A DNA stretch of 64,000 bases from the NCBI GenBank assembly GCA_945897365.1, contig CAMDFD010000004.1:124001-188000 (forward strand), given 5' to 3'. A program made the translations under genes and the position numbers. The notes under the pieces are model-generated. The model worked only from the letters and a program-made list of their open reading frames with translations. It was not told the origin of the DNA and searched no databases. Below, in pieces: positions 17,562-27,410 of this stretch (the stretch's first letter is position 1; each line of letters begins with the position of its first letter). Source of the stretch: Bordetella parapertussis (lineage in GTDB: Bacteria > Pseudomonadota > Gammaproteobacteria > Burkholderiales > Burkholderiaceae_B).

Positions 17562-18635
17562 ATGATTTTAGTCACAGGCTGCGCCGGTTTTATTGGTAGT
17601 AATTTCGTCCACACATGGCTCGAAAGTCATGAAGAGCCTATTGTTAATCTCGACAACCTCACCTACGCAGGTAATTTAGATAATTTATCCGCACTTGCCC
17701 AAGACAAACGTCATATTTTTGTCCATGGCGATATTGGTGATCGTGCTTTAGTCGATGCTCTATTGGTACAACACAAGCCTCGAGCGGTGTTGAATTTTGC
17801 AGCCGAGTCTCACGTTGATCGTTCGATCCATGGACCAGGCGATTTTATTCAGACCAATGTGGTGGGAACATTTAATCTGCTCGAGTCTGTTCGTGCCTAT
17901 TGGTCTTCGCTCCCAGAGCCAGAAAAACTAGCTTTTCGCTTTCTGCATGTTTCCACCGATGAGGTTTATGGCACCTTATCTGCTGAAGATCCCCCTTTTG
18001 CAGAGACCAATCCTTTCGAACCCAATAGTCCGTACGCTGCCAGCAAAGCCTCCTCTGATCACCTTGTCCGTGCTTGGCACCATACCTATGGCTTACCAGT
18101 ACTGACAACGAATTGCAGCAACAATTACGGCCCATTTCATTTTCCGGAAAAACTGATTCCACTCGTGATTCTGAATGCACTAAACGGTAAACCTCTGCCA
18201 ATTTATGGAGATGGACAGCAAGTGCGAGATTGGTTGTTTGTCAAAGATCACTGCACGGCAATCGCTCGTGTACTCGAAGCTGGACGTGTGGGCGAAACTT
18301 ACAACATTGGTGGCTGGAATGAAAAAGCCAATATTGATGTTGTCAAAACGATTTGTGCTCGACTTGATCAACTACGTCCTCGAGCAGATGGCATACCCTA
18401 TGCCGAACAAATCACCTACGTCAAAGATCGCCCCGGTCATGACAGACGTTATGCCATCGATGCGCGCAAAATCGAACGTGAATTAGGCTGGAAGCCTGAG
18501 GAAACATTCGAAACTGGGATTGAGAAAACCGTTCAGTGGTATCTGGATAATCCCAAATGGGTAGAAGGTGTTACCAGTGGGGATTATCGAAAGTGGATTG
18601 ATCAGCAGTACATGACTGGCCAACATCCCTCCTAG
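17562..18635 (+). CDS. rfbB: dTDP-glucose 4,6-dehydratase
   Basis: 357 aa extended SDR. Rossmann motif GCAGFIG at 6-12, STDEVYG and [10 protein letters not shown] are present. Converts dTDP-glucose to dTDP-4-keto-6-deoxyglucose, the second step of dTDP-L-rhamnose synthesis. It is not in an operon with rfbA/rfbC, which lie 4 kb downstream on the opposite strand. Confidence 0.94.
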   Translation: MILVTGCAGFIGSNFVHTWLESHEEPIVNLDNLTYAGNLDNLSALAQDKRHIFVHGDIGDRALVDALLVQHKPRAVLNFAAESHVDRSIHGPGDFIQTNVVGTFNLLESVRAYWSSLPEPEKLAFRFLHVSTDEVYGTLSAEDPPFAETNPFEPNSPYAASKASSDHLVRAWHHTYGLPVLTTNCSNNYGPFHFPEKLIPLVILNALNGKPLPIYGDGQQVRDWLFVKDHCTAIARVLEAGRVGETYNIGGWNEKANIDVVKTICARLDQLRPRADGIPYAEQITYVKDRPGHDRRYAIDARKIERELGWKPEETFETGIEKTVQWYLDNPKWVEGVTSGDYRKWIDQQYMTGQHPS

Positions 18636-18721
18636 ATCATCAAGCATCATTAATGTTTACAGTGATGAGACGCTTACTCCAAAAAAATAAAACTCGTCAT
18701 CTACCCAAGTAGAAATAATAC

Positions 18722-20068
18722 TTACATTTGATGCTGGCCAGATTTAAATGGCAACACTAACTCATAAAAACTCTCAAATCGATCTGAATTAGGATAAATC
18801 TTGTATAGATCATTACAAAACTTTAATGATGCGTTATTCAACATGCACACAATAAAGTTGTTTTTATGTTCGTGATACTGACTCATTAATTTCAGGCCCA
18901 AAGGAAAAACAACTGCAAGAGTTAATGCAATAACAACTGCCGATAAAGTTTTCGATAACCAAGGATAACTATTGCGACAGAAATGATCGAGAGCAACGAG
19001 CACACCAATTAAGCCAAGTGATGAAAGCGGATAGTATCTTGATGCAAAAGCAGAATCCGCTCCTAAACAGTGACGACCTATGGCTACATTAAAAATAAAA
19101 CCTATAGAAATTAAAATCAAAAATAAACAATTCATCGCTATTCTATCTTTATTTTTAACAACTTTTACAAGGCAAAATATAGATAAAAGAATGAAAGAAA
19201 CAACTATAAAAAATCCAAAAGCACGAGAAATAGTTGGAAATTGACTGCCGCCTAAAACTATACTTGCAACTGAAAAAGAGTACTTCAATACATTAAAAAA
19301 ATTATCTATTGCAGTAGTAGTACAACCCTCGGCCGTTGCCGCTGAGCTTTGGTAATTTATAAAAAATATCGTAATGCTTACTCCAATAACGAGGTAAGTT
19401 CCGATTGATATTTTTGGAAATTTAATTTTGGAAGCTGGCTGATTTAAATCGTTCTGCACTTCCCGTATTAAAAACTGTTGTTTCAAAAAGAAAACCGTTA
19501 AAAAAGATAGAAACACAAAAATTCCGAACCCTGTAAACAACGCACCTATTGCTAATGTTAATATAGCAATACCTGTGGCTGTTGAAGTAATCGGACTCTT
19601 CGCATTTAACCAAAATATAATTAAAGAAAATAATATCGGCAAAGTGCTATGCGAAATGTTCGGGGTTCGATTTAAAAGCTCAGCTGCACCTAGCGATAAT
19701 ATAAGCAACACACATGCAATAGCCGTAATCGGATTAGTTTGATATGCACGCAATGTTAAAATTAAAACATAAGCACTTAAAATCATTATTAGGCATGTTA
19801 TATAACTAATTACCGAAAAATTCCAATTTGCAAGCCATAAAGCTGGTAGCATTAAAATCGCACCGATACCTTGTCTGTGCGGTCCATGCTGTTGAAGAAA
19901 GAGTGTCAGCAAATCTTGTTTTGTTAAATATCCATAAAAAATATCTATTTGATCAGAAAATGCTAAATCATTATTAAACTTACTAACCGTCCATATTAGA
20001 TAGGCGCTTACTATAAAAAATACTACCCATACTATCTTATATAATTTCGACTGATTAGCTGAAGTCAT
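18722..20068 (-). CDS. Polytopic membrane protein, possible GT-C transferase or polymerase
   Basis: 448 aa with about 11 hydrophobic segments and no motif I can assign firmly. Early residues include FSDQIDIFYGY and QQHGPHRQG, a charged periplasmic loop 1 of the type seen in GT-C glycosyltransferases; a Wzy-like polymerase is the alternative. The gene is strikingly AT-rich with runs of A and T, unlike the flanking rfbB, and no clear ribosome-binding site precedes the ATG. Surrounded by O-chain genes, so a role in polysaccharide assembly or modification is inferred. Confidence 0.6.
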   Translation of the reverse strand: MTSANQSKLYKIVWVVFFIVSAYLIWTVSKFNNDLAFSDQIDIFYGYLTKQDLLTLFLQQHGPHRQGIGAILMLPALWLANWNFSVISYITCLIMILSAYVLILTLRAYQTNPITAIACVLLILSLGAAELLNRTPNISHSTLPILFSLIIFWLNAKSPITSTATGIAILTLAIGALFTGFGIFVFLSFLTVFFLKQQFLIREVQNDLNQPASKIKFPKISIGTYLVIGVSITIFFINYQSSAATAEGCTTTAIDNFFNVLKYSFSVASIVLGGSQFPTISRAFGFFIVVSFILLSIFCLVKVVKNKDRIAMNCLFLILISIGFIFNVAIGRHCLGADSAFASRYYPLSSLGLIGVLVALDHFCRNSYPWLSKTLSAVVIALTLAVVFPLGLKLMSQYHEHKNNFIVCMLNNASLKFCNDLYKIYPNSDRFESFYELVLPFKSGQHQM

Positions 20069-20239
20069 TTTATAAATATAATTTAGTAGATTTAAATATA
20101 GGAATTATTTTTTTGCTTAAACGTCTATTATTTAGAAGATGGCCGCAAGTAATAGCTCCATCTTTGATTCATTAGTCGAGTCAACTGAGTAGATTTGCCC
20201 CAACCTTACAGGACCACGTTATTTGAGATTTCCGTTCCG

Positions 20240-22162
20240 TCAAAGTAACTCGATGCGTGGTGGCCATGCATACGAAAAATCTTCGTAATCAAGTGTTAGA
20301 TTGGGACTGTAGGCTGGGTCATTTATAAGCGAATCTCCCCAGCGCTTTTTCATATACAGGACTTCGTCTCTGAAACGCAATTGCTTTTCCGGAGTGTCCT
20401 CATAACCGCGTGTTGCCGATTCGTGATGGTACAGCTCGGCATAGGGTGTCCAAACATTACGATAACCTGTTTCACGAACACGTAAACAAAAATCAACATC
20501 ATTAAAAGCCACCTTGAGATTGGTTTCATCCAACCCGCCGACTTCCTGGTAGATACTTTTCTTTATCACTAGACATGCCGCGGTCACTGCAGATAATGTT
20601 TGAATCAGCTGTGCGCGGTAAAAGAATCCTCGTTCGTATTTACGTAAATGTTTATGTGAGTGTCCTGCGACACCGCCTAGTCCAATGATCACGCCACCAT
20701 GTTGTAAGGTATCGTTAGGATACCAAAGCCGGGCACCCACTGCACCGACACCAGGTTGCATAGCCAGACCCATCATTTCTTCAAGCCACTCTGGCGAAAT
20801 CACCTCAAGATCATTATTGAGTAATGCAACATACTCCCCTCGTGCCTGCAGAACGGCCGCGTTATTCAAGGCGGAATAATTGAAAGGGCTTTCGTCGCGT
20901 AGAACTCGAATCCGATTGTCAGCAGCCAAACTAGCAAAATATGCCAATGCTTTTGGATCGTCCGAATTGTTGTCGACTAAAAGAATTTCGTAATTCTTGT
21001 ATCTGGTTTTGGCAAAAATGCTATCCATGCACTGCTTAACCAAATCCAGACCATTACGCGTGGGGATAATCAGACTAACCAATGGTGCAGGTGCTGGAAT
21101 AATGTAACGCATGCGATACATGCCAAAATCCAGCAATTCAGCTTGTGCAAGAATTTTGGCGCGTTCAAAATAGTCGTTTAAAACACGTTCGCCGGCCAAC
21201 AGTGCATATTTTTTTGCACTTCCTGCATACGCCGTACTACTCGAATGGCTGCGCCAGTGATAAAGAACCCTCGGAATGTGCACAATTTGATGGGGTGCAA
21301 GATGTTCTGTACAACGCAAAGCCAAATCGTAGTCCTGCGCGCCTTCGTATCCTTGCCGGAACCCACCTAGCTGCCTAACCAAATCAGTGCTGTAGACACC
21401 AAAGTGACAAACCATGTTGTGAGAGAGAAACAGATCCAGGTTCCAGTCCGACTTAAAGTATGGATCATAGCGCCGCCCTGAATGATCTATCTTATCTTCG
21501 TCGGAGTAAATGAGCCCGGAACTAGTATTGGCAATAATCGCGTCTGCAATCCAGAATAAGGCATGCTCACGTAATAAATCATCGTGGTCTAGAAGTCCTA
21601 CGTATTCACCACTGACCAGCTCCAGTGCCGAGTTAGACGCAGCAGAGATATGTCCATTTTTCTCACGGAACACCACTTTTATCCGAGTATCTTCACTCTG
21701 GTAGCGCTCCAAAATAGGACGAATGGCCTCATCAGTTGAAGCGTCGTCAGCAATGCATAATTCCCAATTCGGATAAATTTGTTTGCGAACGGATTCGATG
21801 GCTTCGATCAGCCATTCTGGCTTGGGGTTATAGGTAGGCATCAAGACTGAGATGAGCGGCTTACGTTCAAAAGCCTCAATGCGCTCAAAGATGACTTCGC
21901 GAGATTTATCGGTCAACGTGTCGTAACGGCGAATCCATTCGGCATAATCGTTTCTGTCGTATTCACCAGAAGCTGGTACGGGTTTTACTTGACCTGCTGT
22001 AGCCACTATTCTGAAACCACGTCGGACTCCAACTAAACCTTCGCGACGGTAGATTTGCATTCCCTTCTGCAAGGTTTTTTTCAAGCCACCGCCAAGCTTG
22101 ATGGCGAACATCGCCGATCCCGCAATGCGTCGGATACGTTTAATTAGTCTATTTGTAGTCAT
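20240..22162 (-). CDS. Tandem-domain GT2 glycosyltransferase
   Basis: 640 aa with two complete GT2 domains. Domain 1 starts at about 103 (ISVLMPTYN) with its metal/donor motif DHDD at 192-195; domain 2 starts at about 361 (VSLIIPTRN) with NND at 449-451. The NND form is common in rhamnosyltransferases. A basic 60-residue N-terminal segment may hold the protein at the membrane. Two active sites suggest it adds two sugars or one repeated linkage to the O-chain. Lies near rfbC and rfbA on the same strand. Confidence 0.87.
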   Translation of the reverse strand: MTTNRLIKRIRRIAGSAMFAIKLGGGLKKTLQKGMQIYRREGLVGVRRGFRIVATAGQVKPVPASGEYDRNDYAEWIRRYDTLTDKSREVIFERIEAFERKPLISVLMPTYNPKPEWLIEAIESVRKQIYPNWELCIADDASTDEAIRPILERYQSEDTRIKVVFREKNGHISAASNSALELVSGEYVGLLDHDDLLREHALFWIADAIIANTSSGLIYSDEDKIDHSGRRYDPYFKSDWNLDLFLSHNMVCHFGVYSTDLVRQLGGFRQGYEGAQDYDLALRCTEHLAPHQIVHIPRVLYHWRSHSSSTAYAGSAKKYALLAGERVLNDYFERAKILAQAELLDFGMYRMRYIIPAPAPLVSLIIPTRNGLDLVKQCMDSIFAKTRYKNYEILLVDNNSDDPKALAYFASLAADNRIRVLRDESPFNYSALNNAAVLQARGEYVALLNNDLEVISPEWLEEMMGLAMQPGVGAVGARLWYPNDTLQHGGVIIGLGGVAGHSHKHLRKYERGFFYRAQLIQTLSAVTAACLVIKKSIYQEVGGLDETNLKVAFNDVDFCLRVRETGYRNVWTPYAELYHHESATRGYEDTPEKQLRFRDEVLYMKKRWGDSLINDPAYSPNLTLDYEDFSYAWPPRIELL

Positions 22163-22306
22163 GATATCGTTTCTAATCGCTGATCTTTAAGTGGTACTAA
22201 ATCATCCGATTTCTTACACGATAGCGCATGCGGCAGAGGCTTCAAACCAAGGCCACTAGAGATGTAGATTGAACGACATGAAGATTGGTCGCCATTGACG
22301 TGTCAA

Positions 22307-22852
22307 TCATGTGAAGTGTTCCGCTTTTGCCAAGGAAAGAGCTTGTTGGTCTTTTGCGGACAAGGTGGGTTCACCTTGGATTGGCCATTTTATGCCGAGG
22401 GCGGGGTCATTCCAGGCAATGCTGCGCTCGAATTCGGGCGCCCAGTAATGAGTGGTTTTATAGAGAAACTCAGCAGTGTCTGACAACACTACAAAGCCGT
22501 GTGCAAAGCCTTCTGGCACCCACAACATGCGCTTGTTTTCGGCAGAGAGCTCCACGCCAATGTGTTGCCCGAAGGTGGGCGAACTACGCCTGATGTCCAC
22601 GGCTACGTCAAACACGACGCCTTGCACCACGCGCACCAGCTTGCCTTGGGGTTGCTGAATTTGATAATGCAAGCCGCGCAGAACATTTTTGGCCGACCTG
22701 CTATGGTTGTCTTGAACAAAATCTACGTTGCGCCCGATCAGTTTGGCGAATTGGCGGCTGTTGAAGCTTTCAAAAAAGAAACCGCGATCATCGCCAAACA
22801 CTTTGGGCTCGATAATAATGACATCGGAAATCGCAGTTGAAATCACATTCAC
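22307..22852 (-). CDS. rfbC: dTDP-4-dehydrorhamnose 3,5-epimerase
   Basis: 181 aa cupin-fold enzyme. The family block [13 protein letters not shown], the catalytic His in VLRGLHYQ and the KLVRVVQG strand are present. Converts dTDP-4-keto-6-deoxyglucose to the L-lyxo form. Its start overlaps the rfbA stop by 4 bp, so the two are coupled. Confidence 0.93.
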   Translation of the reverse strand: MNVISTAISDVIIIEPKVFGDDRGFFFESFNSRQFAKLIGRNVDFVQDNHSRSAKNVLRGLHYQIQQPQGKLVRVVQGVVFDVAVDIRRSSPTFGQHIGVELSAENKRMLWVPEGFAHGFVVLSDTAEFLYKTTHYWAPEFERSIAWNDPALGIKWPIQGEPTLSAKDQQALSLAKAEHFT

Positions 22853-23736
22853 GGCTGAATCCCTTCTTTTAGCAGGCGCTGCAGGTATTGCCCGTAACCG
22901 TTTTTAGCAAGCGGCTGTGCCAGCCTTTCTAGTTGCTCGGCATTGATGAAACCCTGGCGGTAGGCAATTTCTTCTGGGCAAGATACTTTCAAGGCCTGGC
23001 GGTGTTCGATGGTCTGAATGAAATTACTGGCTTCGATCAAGCTTTCGTGGGTGCCGGTGTCAAGCCAGGCATAGCCACGGCTCATGATTTCCACATTTAG
23101 TTGGTCGCGCTCAAGGTAAATACGGTTCAGGTCGGTAATCTCCAGTTCGCCCCGCGCCGATGGCTTGAGATGGGCGGCGATATCAACGACCTGGTTGTCG
23201 TAGAAATACAAGCCCGTGACGGCATATTGGCTTTTGGGGCTGGCGGGTTTTTCTTCTAGGCTGGTAGCCCGTCCTTGGGCATCGAAAGCCACAACGCCGT
23301 ATCGCTCTGGGTCTTGCACATGGTAGGCAAAAACGGTTGCACCGTGATCGCGCACCATGGCTTTTTCAAGAAGGGCGTGCAGGTCGTGGCCGTAGAAAAT
23401 GTTGTCGCCTAGGACCAGAGCGCTGGGTGCGTTATCTATGAAGTCTTTGCCAATGATAAAAGCCTGAGCGAGACCATCTGGACTAGGTTGCACGGCGTAT
23501 TGCAGGTTGAGGCCCCAGTTACTGCCATCGCCCAGCAATTGTTCAAAGCGCGGCGTGTCTTGAGGCGTAGAAATGATCAGGATATCTCGTATACCTGCCA
23601 GCATCAGCGTGCTGAGCGGGTAGTAGATCATCGGCTTGTCATAAATGGGTAGTAGTTGCTTGGAGACAACTTTGGTGACAGGGTAGAGCCGAGTGCCGGA
23701 GCCACCGGCGAGAATAATGCCTTTACGTTGGATCAT
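22849..23736 (-). CDS. rfbA: Glucose-1-phosphate thymidylyltransferase
   Basis: 295 aa. N-terminal nucleotidyltransferase motif [22 protein letters not shown] (about 6-27, split here) and [13 protein letters not shown] are typical of RfbA/RmlA. Makes dTDP-glucose, the entry step of rhamnose synthesis. Coupled to rfbC; a large divergent gap separates it from the GT2 gene at 24028. Confidence 0.94.
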   Translation of the reverse strand: MIQRKGIILAGGSGTRLYPVTKVVSKQLLPIYDKPMIYYPLSTLMLAGIRDILIISTPQDTPRFEQLLGDGSNWGLNLQYAVQPSPDGLAQAFIIGKDFIDNAPSALVLGDNIFYGHDLHALLEKAMVRDHGATVFAYHVQDPERYGVVAFDAQGRATSLEEKPASPKSQYAVTGLYFYDNQVVDIAAHLKPSARGELEITDLNRIYLERDQLNVEIMSRGYAWLDTGTHESLIEASNFIQTIEHRQALKVSCPEEIAYRQGFINAEQLERLAQPLAKNGYGQYLQRLLKEGIQP

Positions 23737-23791
23737 GATTTTTCAAAAATTTAGGAAAGCATGTGGGCGGACGCCACTTTGCAAGCCTGTC

Positions 23792-23822
23792 GCAAGTTTT
23801 CAAAACTAAAGTCGAAACTTGC
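23792..23822. promoter_or_regulatory. Inverted repeat upstream of rfbA
   Basis: GCAAGTTT (23792-23799) and AAACTTGC (23815-23822) form a perfect 8-bp inverted repeat with a 15-nt spacer in the rfbA leader. It could be an operator or a leader hairpin. Confidence 0.3.
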
Positions 23823-23894
23823 CAGCCCAAACGTTAAGATATCTATCTTTGGCGTCCATTTTCGGAGATGGGGTTTGAGCGCATCTCTTAAAAA

Positions 23895-23959
23895 TTACCG
23901 TTCCGGTAAAAATTTATAAGATTGATTATAACATTGACAATATTTATCTTCTATATATT
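23895..23959 (+). promoter_or_regulatory. Divergent rfbA/GT2 regulatory gap with palindrome and promoter-like boxes
   Basis: The 290-bp gap 23737-24027 is AT-rich and holds no recognisable gene. TTACCG-TTC-CGGTAA (23895-23909) is a perfect short palindrome. TTGACA at 23934-23939 is a consensus -35; the AT-rich stretch at 23951-23959 (CTATATATT) could supply a -10 for the plus-strand operon, though the spacing is not ideal (14-16 bp). Confidence 0.35.
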
Positions 23960-24027
23960 GCAGCTTAGCCTTGAGGCGATCTTTTGTTTAAAGTGTACGA
24001 ATGAACAAAAATCAAAATGAGTAAAGA

Positions 24028-25005
24028 TTGACTAACTTAAACAAAACGATACCTCCTAAGTTAACGGTAGTCATCGTCAACTGGAATGGCGAACGCTTCC
24101 TTAACAATTGTCTGTCAGCCTTAATGAAACAGACAGTCTCGCCATACGAAATTATCCTTGTAGATAATGCAAGCTCGGATGCATCGCTCGACATCGTCAG
24201 AACTTTCCCCTCCGTTCGTTTACTGGCTCAGAGTGTGAATCTAGGCTTTGCGCGCGCCAACAACTTGGCGATTGAGTTGGCGGATGAGGAATCTGAATGG
24301 ATCGCCTTACTCAACCCAGATGCCTATCCAGAGCCGCGCTGGTTAGAAACATTACTATCCGCCGCTTATGAACAACCCTCTTTCGACATATTTGGAAGCA
24401 AACTAGTCGTTGCGGCCAATCCAAAAGTGCTTGATGGCGCAGGCGACGCTTACCATATCAGTGGACTGGTTTGGCGTATGGCAAACGGAGAGCCCGATGT
24501 ATGTTCCTCAGAACATAATCAGGAGGTATTCTCACCTTGCGCTGCGGCAGCTTTATACAGGAGAAGTGCAATACTTGAGGTCGGTGGTTTCGACGAAGAT
24601 TTTTTTTGTTACGTCGAGGATGTTGACCTAGGGTTTCGTTTACGCCTAGCTGGTTATCGCTGCCTCTACGTCCCCTCATCGGTCGCGCAGCATGTCGGCT
24701 CTGGTACGACAGGTGGGCAACATAGCGATTTTTCTGTTTATCACGGCCACCGAAACGTGGTGTGGACTTATGTAAAAGATATGCCTGGATTGTTGTTCTG
24801 GGCGTTCCTGCCACTCCATTTAGCAATGAATGTCGTCACATTAATGATATTTACCCTACGAGGACAAGGTAAGTTAATATTTCGTGCTAAGCGAGATGCT
24901 GTTCTAGGTTTACCTAAAATGTGGTCTAAACGTCGACAAATTCAAAAAAATCGGGTTGCCTCGTGGCGAGACATTATTCGCATAATGAAGATAAGATCAA
25001 GGTAG
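24028..25005 (+). CDS. GT2 glycosyltransferase, rhamnosyltransferase-like
   Basis: 325 aa from a TTG start; no in-frame ATG precedes the conserved LTVVIVNWN. GT2 fold with LVDNASSD and the NPDA motif at 96-99, as in WbbL-type rhamnosyltransferases. A hydrophobic C-terminal segment (about 250-280) may attach it to the membrane. First gene of a plus-strand operon: GT2, SDR, GT2-phosphoglycosyltransferase fusion. Confidence 0.85.
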   Translation: MTNLNKTIPPKLTVVIVNWNGERFLNNCLSALMKQTVSPYEIILVDNASSDASLDIVRTFPSVRLLAQSVNLGFARANNLAIELADEESEWIALLNPDAYPEPRWLETLLSAAYEQPSFDIFGSKLVVAANPKVLDGAGDAYHISGLVWRMANGEPDVCSSEHNQEVFSPCAAAALYRRSAILEVGGFDEDFFCYVEDVDLGFRLRLAGYRCLYVPSSVAQHVGSGTTGGQHSDFSVYHGHRNVVWTYVKDMPGLLFWAFLPLHLAMNVVTLMIFTLRGQGKLIFRAKRDAVLGLPKMWSKRRQIQKNRVASWRDIIRIMKIRSR

Positions 25006-25008
25006 TCA

Positions 25009-25935
25009 ATGGGTTCGGACTTTCAAGTCATTTCGGAATTGAACGTCAATGATTGCTCTGGCGTCGGAATTCTAGGTGCGACTAGTCTAGTTGGCGAGTG
25101 CCTGATTTCGCTACTCACGTATCGGTCTCCTGACGTCTTTGCGTTTTCAAGAGGCCCTGCTCAACACAAAACAGAATCTACAGTCCAATGGCTCCAGCTA
25201 GATGAGTATTCAAGCTCTTTGCAGGGTCAAGATGCCACACTCAAAATCAGTCATTGGTTGTCCGTTGCCCCTATTTGGATATTACCTCCATATTTTTCAA
25301 TGCTTGAGTCCTACGGCGTCCGCCGCATCGTCACACTATCCTCTACCAGCCGCTTTACCAAAGATGACTCTTCAGATCCAGATGAACAAACCATTGCCCT
25401 GCGTTTAGCAGACGCCGAGGCTCGCGTGCAAGAATGGGCATTAAGCAAGGGTGTGGAATGGATCATCCTGCGCCCAACTCTCATTTATGGTGTTGGTCGC
25501 GACAAGAACGTTGCAGAGATTGCGCGATTTATTCAACGCTTTGGCTTTTTTCCCATCTTTGGTAAAGCAACGGGCCTCAGACAGCCCATTCATGTGCAAG
25601 ACGTCGCGAGTGCTTGTATAGCTGCGTTAGAGTCTCCTATTGCGACGAACCACGCCTATAACCTGTCTGGTGGCGAGACTATCACCTATCGTGAAATGGT
25701 GACACGTATCTTTGAGTTTCTTCATCGACCTGTACGATTACTCCAGGTTCCACTATTTGCTTTTCGGTTTATCGTATCAATCCTGCGTTATATACCACGC
25801 TACCGTAACTGGTCATCTGCCATGGCCGAGCGCATGAACAGTGACTTGGTGTTTGATCACTCAGAGGCAACGCGAGACTTTGGGTTTAAGCCCCGCCCGT
25901 TTCTTTTGAATGCTGAGAGTGTGGATAGTAAATGA
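25009..25935 (+). CDS. Divergent NAD-dependent epimerase/dehydratase-like SDR lacking YxxxK
   Basis: 308 aa. Rossmann motif GATSLVG at 23-29 and LRPTLIYG at about 154-161 identify an extended SDR, similar in outline to the 4-keto-sugar reductases paired with WbpM-type dehydratases. The strand before the active site gives LSSTS, but the helix where YxxxK is expected reads IALRLADAEARV (129-140), so the catalytic Tyr and Lys are both absent. Next to an initiating transferase and opposite a WbpM-type dehydratase, it may reduce the 4-keto-sugar by another mechanism or be non-catalytic. It overlaps the next gene by 4 bp. Confidence 0.72.
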   Translation: MGSDFQVISELNVNDCSGVGILGATSLVGECLISLLTYRSPDVFAFSRGPAQHKTESTVQWLQLDEYSSSLQGQDATLKISHWLSVAPIWILPPYFSMLESYGVRRIVTLSSTSRFTKDDSSDPDEQTIALRLADAEARVQEWALSKGVEWIILRPTLIYGVGRDKNVAEIARFIQRFGFFPIFGKATGLRQPIHVQDVASACIAALESPIATNHAYNLSGGETITYREMVTRIFEFLHRPVRLLQVPLFAFRFIVSILRYIPRYRNWSSAMAERMNSDLVFDHSEATRDFGFKPRPFLLNAESVDSK

Positions 25936-27410
25936 CCTCAACTTGTCAGCCTGTTTCTGTCATCATCGTTAACTACAATGCGGGCGCCCTATTGATCGAC
26001 TGCGTGCGTGAAGCGCTGGAACAGGCTCAGCAAGTCATTGTTGTAGATAATGCATCGTCCGATTTCAGTATGGACATGCTGGCTGAAAAGTTTCCTGATG
26101 AGCCTAGACTACTGACCCATTACGAAACTAAAAATCTTGGCTTCGCAGCAGGCTGTAATCTTGGTGTACATCTCGCCACACAGCAATATTTATTATTTCT
26201 GAATCCGGACTGTCTGATCGGCAGAGGATCTTTGCTGCGCATGGTTGAGGTACTCGAGCGCGACTCGAGTGTAGGTATGGTGGGCGGTCTATTGACCAAC
26301 TTAGATGGGAGTGAGCAAGGGGGCGGACGACGGGCCGTACCTACCCCTTGGCGCTCTTTGGTGCGAGCATTTGGTCTCACTCGCTTCAGTCAAAGATGGC
26401 CCAAGCTTTTTTTCGATTTCCATTTACACAAGCAGCCATTACCTGATGCGCCTGTTGACGTCGAGGCAATTTCTGGTGCGCTCATGTTGGTTCGCCGCGC
26501 CGCCATCGACGATGTTGGTCTTTGGGATGAGGCCTATTTCCTACATTGTGAAGATCTGGACTGGTGCATGCGCTTTCGGCAACGTGGTTGGCGCATCCTC
26601 TTCATACCGGATACGCCTGTCCTGCATCACAAGGGGCATTCCAGCAAAGCGCGACCCTTTTTTGTGGAATGGCATAAACATAAAGGAATGCAACGTTTTT
26701 ATAATAAGTTTTTTCAACAACAATATCCTGGGCCGTTGATGTGGCTTGTAAATGTAGGCATTTGGTTTCGATTTGTATCTATATCAATCTACTACAGCGT
26801 TCATTTAGTGATCAATCGCTTAAATAATTTGTCTATCGCGACAAACCTATGGAAACGTGTATTTGATTTATCGTTAGCTATTACATTCTCAATCGTGTTG
26901 ATACTACCCATCTGCATCGTCGCTTTACTGGTCCGCGTCACATCCAAAGGTCCCATCCTCTATTGGTCCGATCGCGTCGGTCAAAACAACACGCTTTTCC
27001 GTATGCCGAAGTTCCGAACGATGCGCATCGGAACGCCTGCTGTCGCGACACATCTACTACTAGACCCAACATCATATTTAACGCCGATAGGTTCTTTCTT
27101 ACGCAAAAGTAGCCTAGACGAATTACCCCAGCTGTGGAGCATTTTAAAAGGTGACATGAGCTTTGTAGGGCCACGCCCTGCCTTATTCAATCAAGACGAC
27201 TTGATCGCCTTGAGAACTCAAAATGGTGTCTGTGCATTATTACCAGGCCTAACGGGTTGGGCGCAAGTCAATGGGCGCGACGAGCTACCGATCCCCGAAA
27301 AAGTTGCCTTAGATACATATTATTTAAACAACCGAAGTTTTTGGCTCGATATACGAATTTTGTGGATGACGTTTTTGAAGGTTTTAAAACGAGAGGGGGT
27401 ATCGCATTAA
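25932..27410 (+). CDS. GT2 glycosyltransferase fused to monotopic phosphoglycosyltransferase
   Basis: 492 aa, two enzymes in one chain. Residues 1-265 are a GT2 domain (VIIVNYN, LNPD at 90-93, EDLDWCMRFRQRGW). A hydrophobic linker follows, then from about 305 a bacterial sugar transferase: KRVFDL at 308-313, re-entrant helix 315-335, KFRTMR, the catalytic dyad D396-E397 in SLDELPQLW, and PRP at 414-416. The second domain transfers a sugar-1-phosphate to undecaprenyl phosphate and starts the repeat; the first can add the second sugar on the same product. GT-phosphoglycosyltransferase fusions have been described in other bacteria. Confidence 0.88.
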   Translation: MTSTCQPVSVIIVNYNAGALLIDCVREALEQAQQVIVVDNASSDFSMDMLAEKFPDEPRLLTHYETKNLGFAAGCNLGVHLATQQYLLFLNPDCLIGRGSLLRMVEVLERDSSVGMVGGLLTNLDGSEQGGGRRAVPTPWRSLVRAFGLTRFSQRWPKLFFDFHLHKQPLPDAPVDVEAISGALMLVRRAAIDDVGLWDEAYFLHCEDLDWCMRFRQRGWRILFIPDTPVLHHKGHSSKARPFFVEWHKHKGMQRFYNKFFQQQYPGPLMWLVNVGIWFRFVSISIYYSVHLVINRLNNLSIATNLWKRVFDLSLAITFSIVLILPICIVALLVRVTSKGPILYWSDRVGQNNTLFRMPKFRTMRIGTPAVATHLLLDPTSYLTPIGSFLRKSSLDELPQLWSILKGDMSFVGPRPALFNQDDLIALRTQNGVCALLPGLTGWAQVNGRDELPIPEKVALDTYYLNNRSFWLDIRILWMTFLKVLKREGVSH

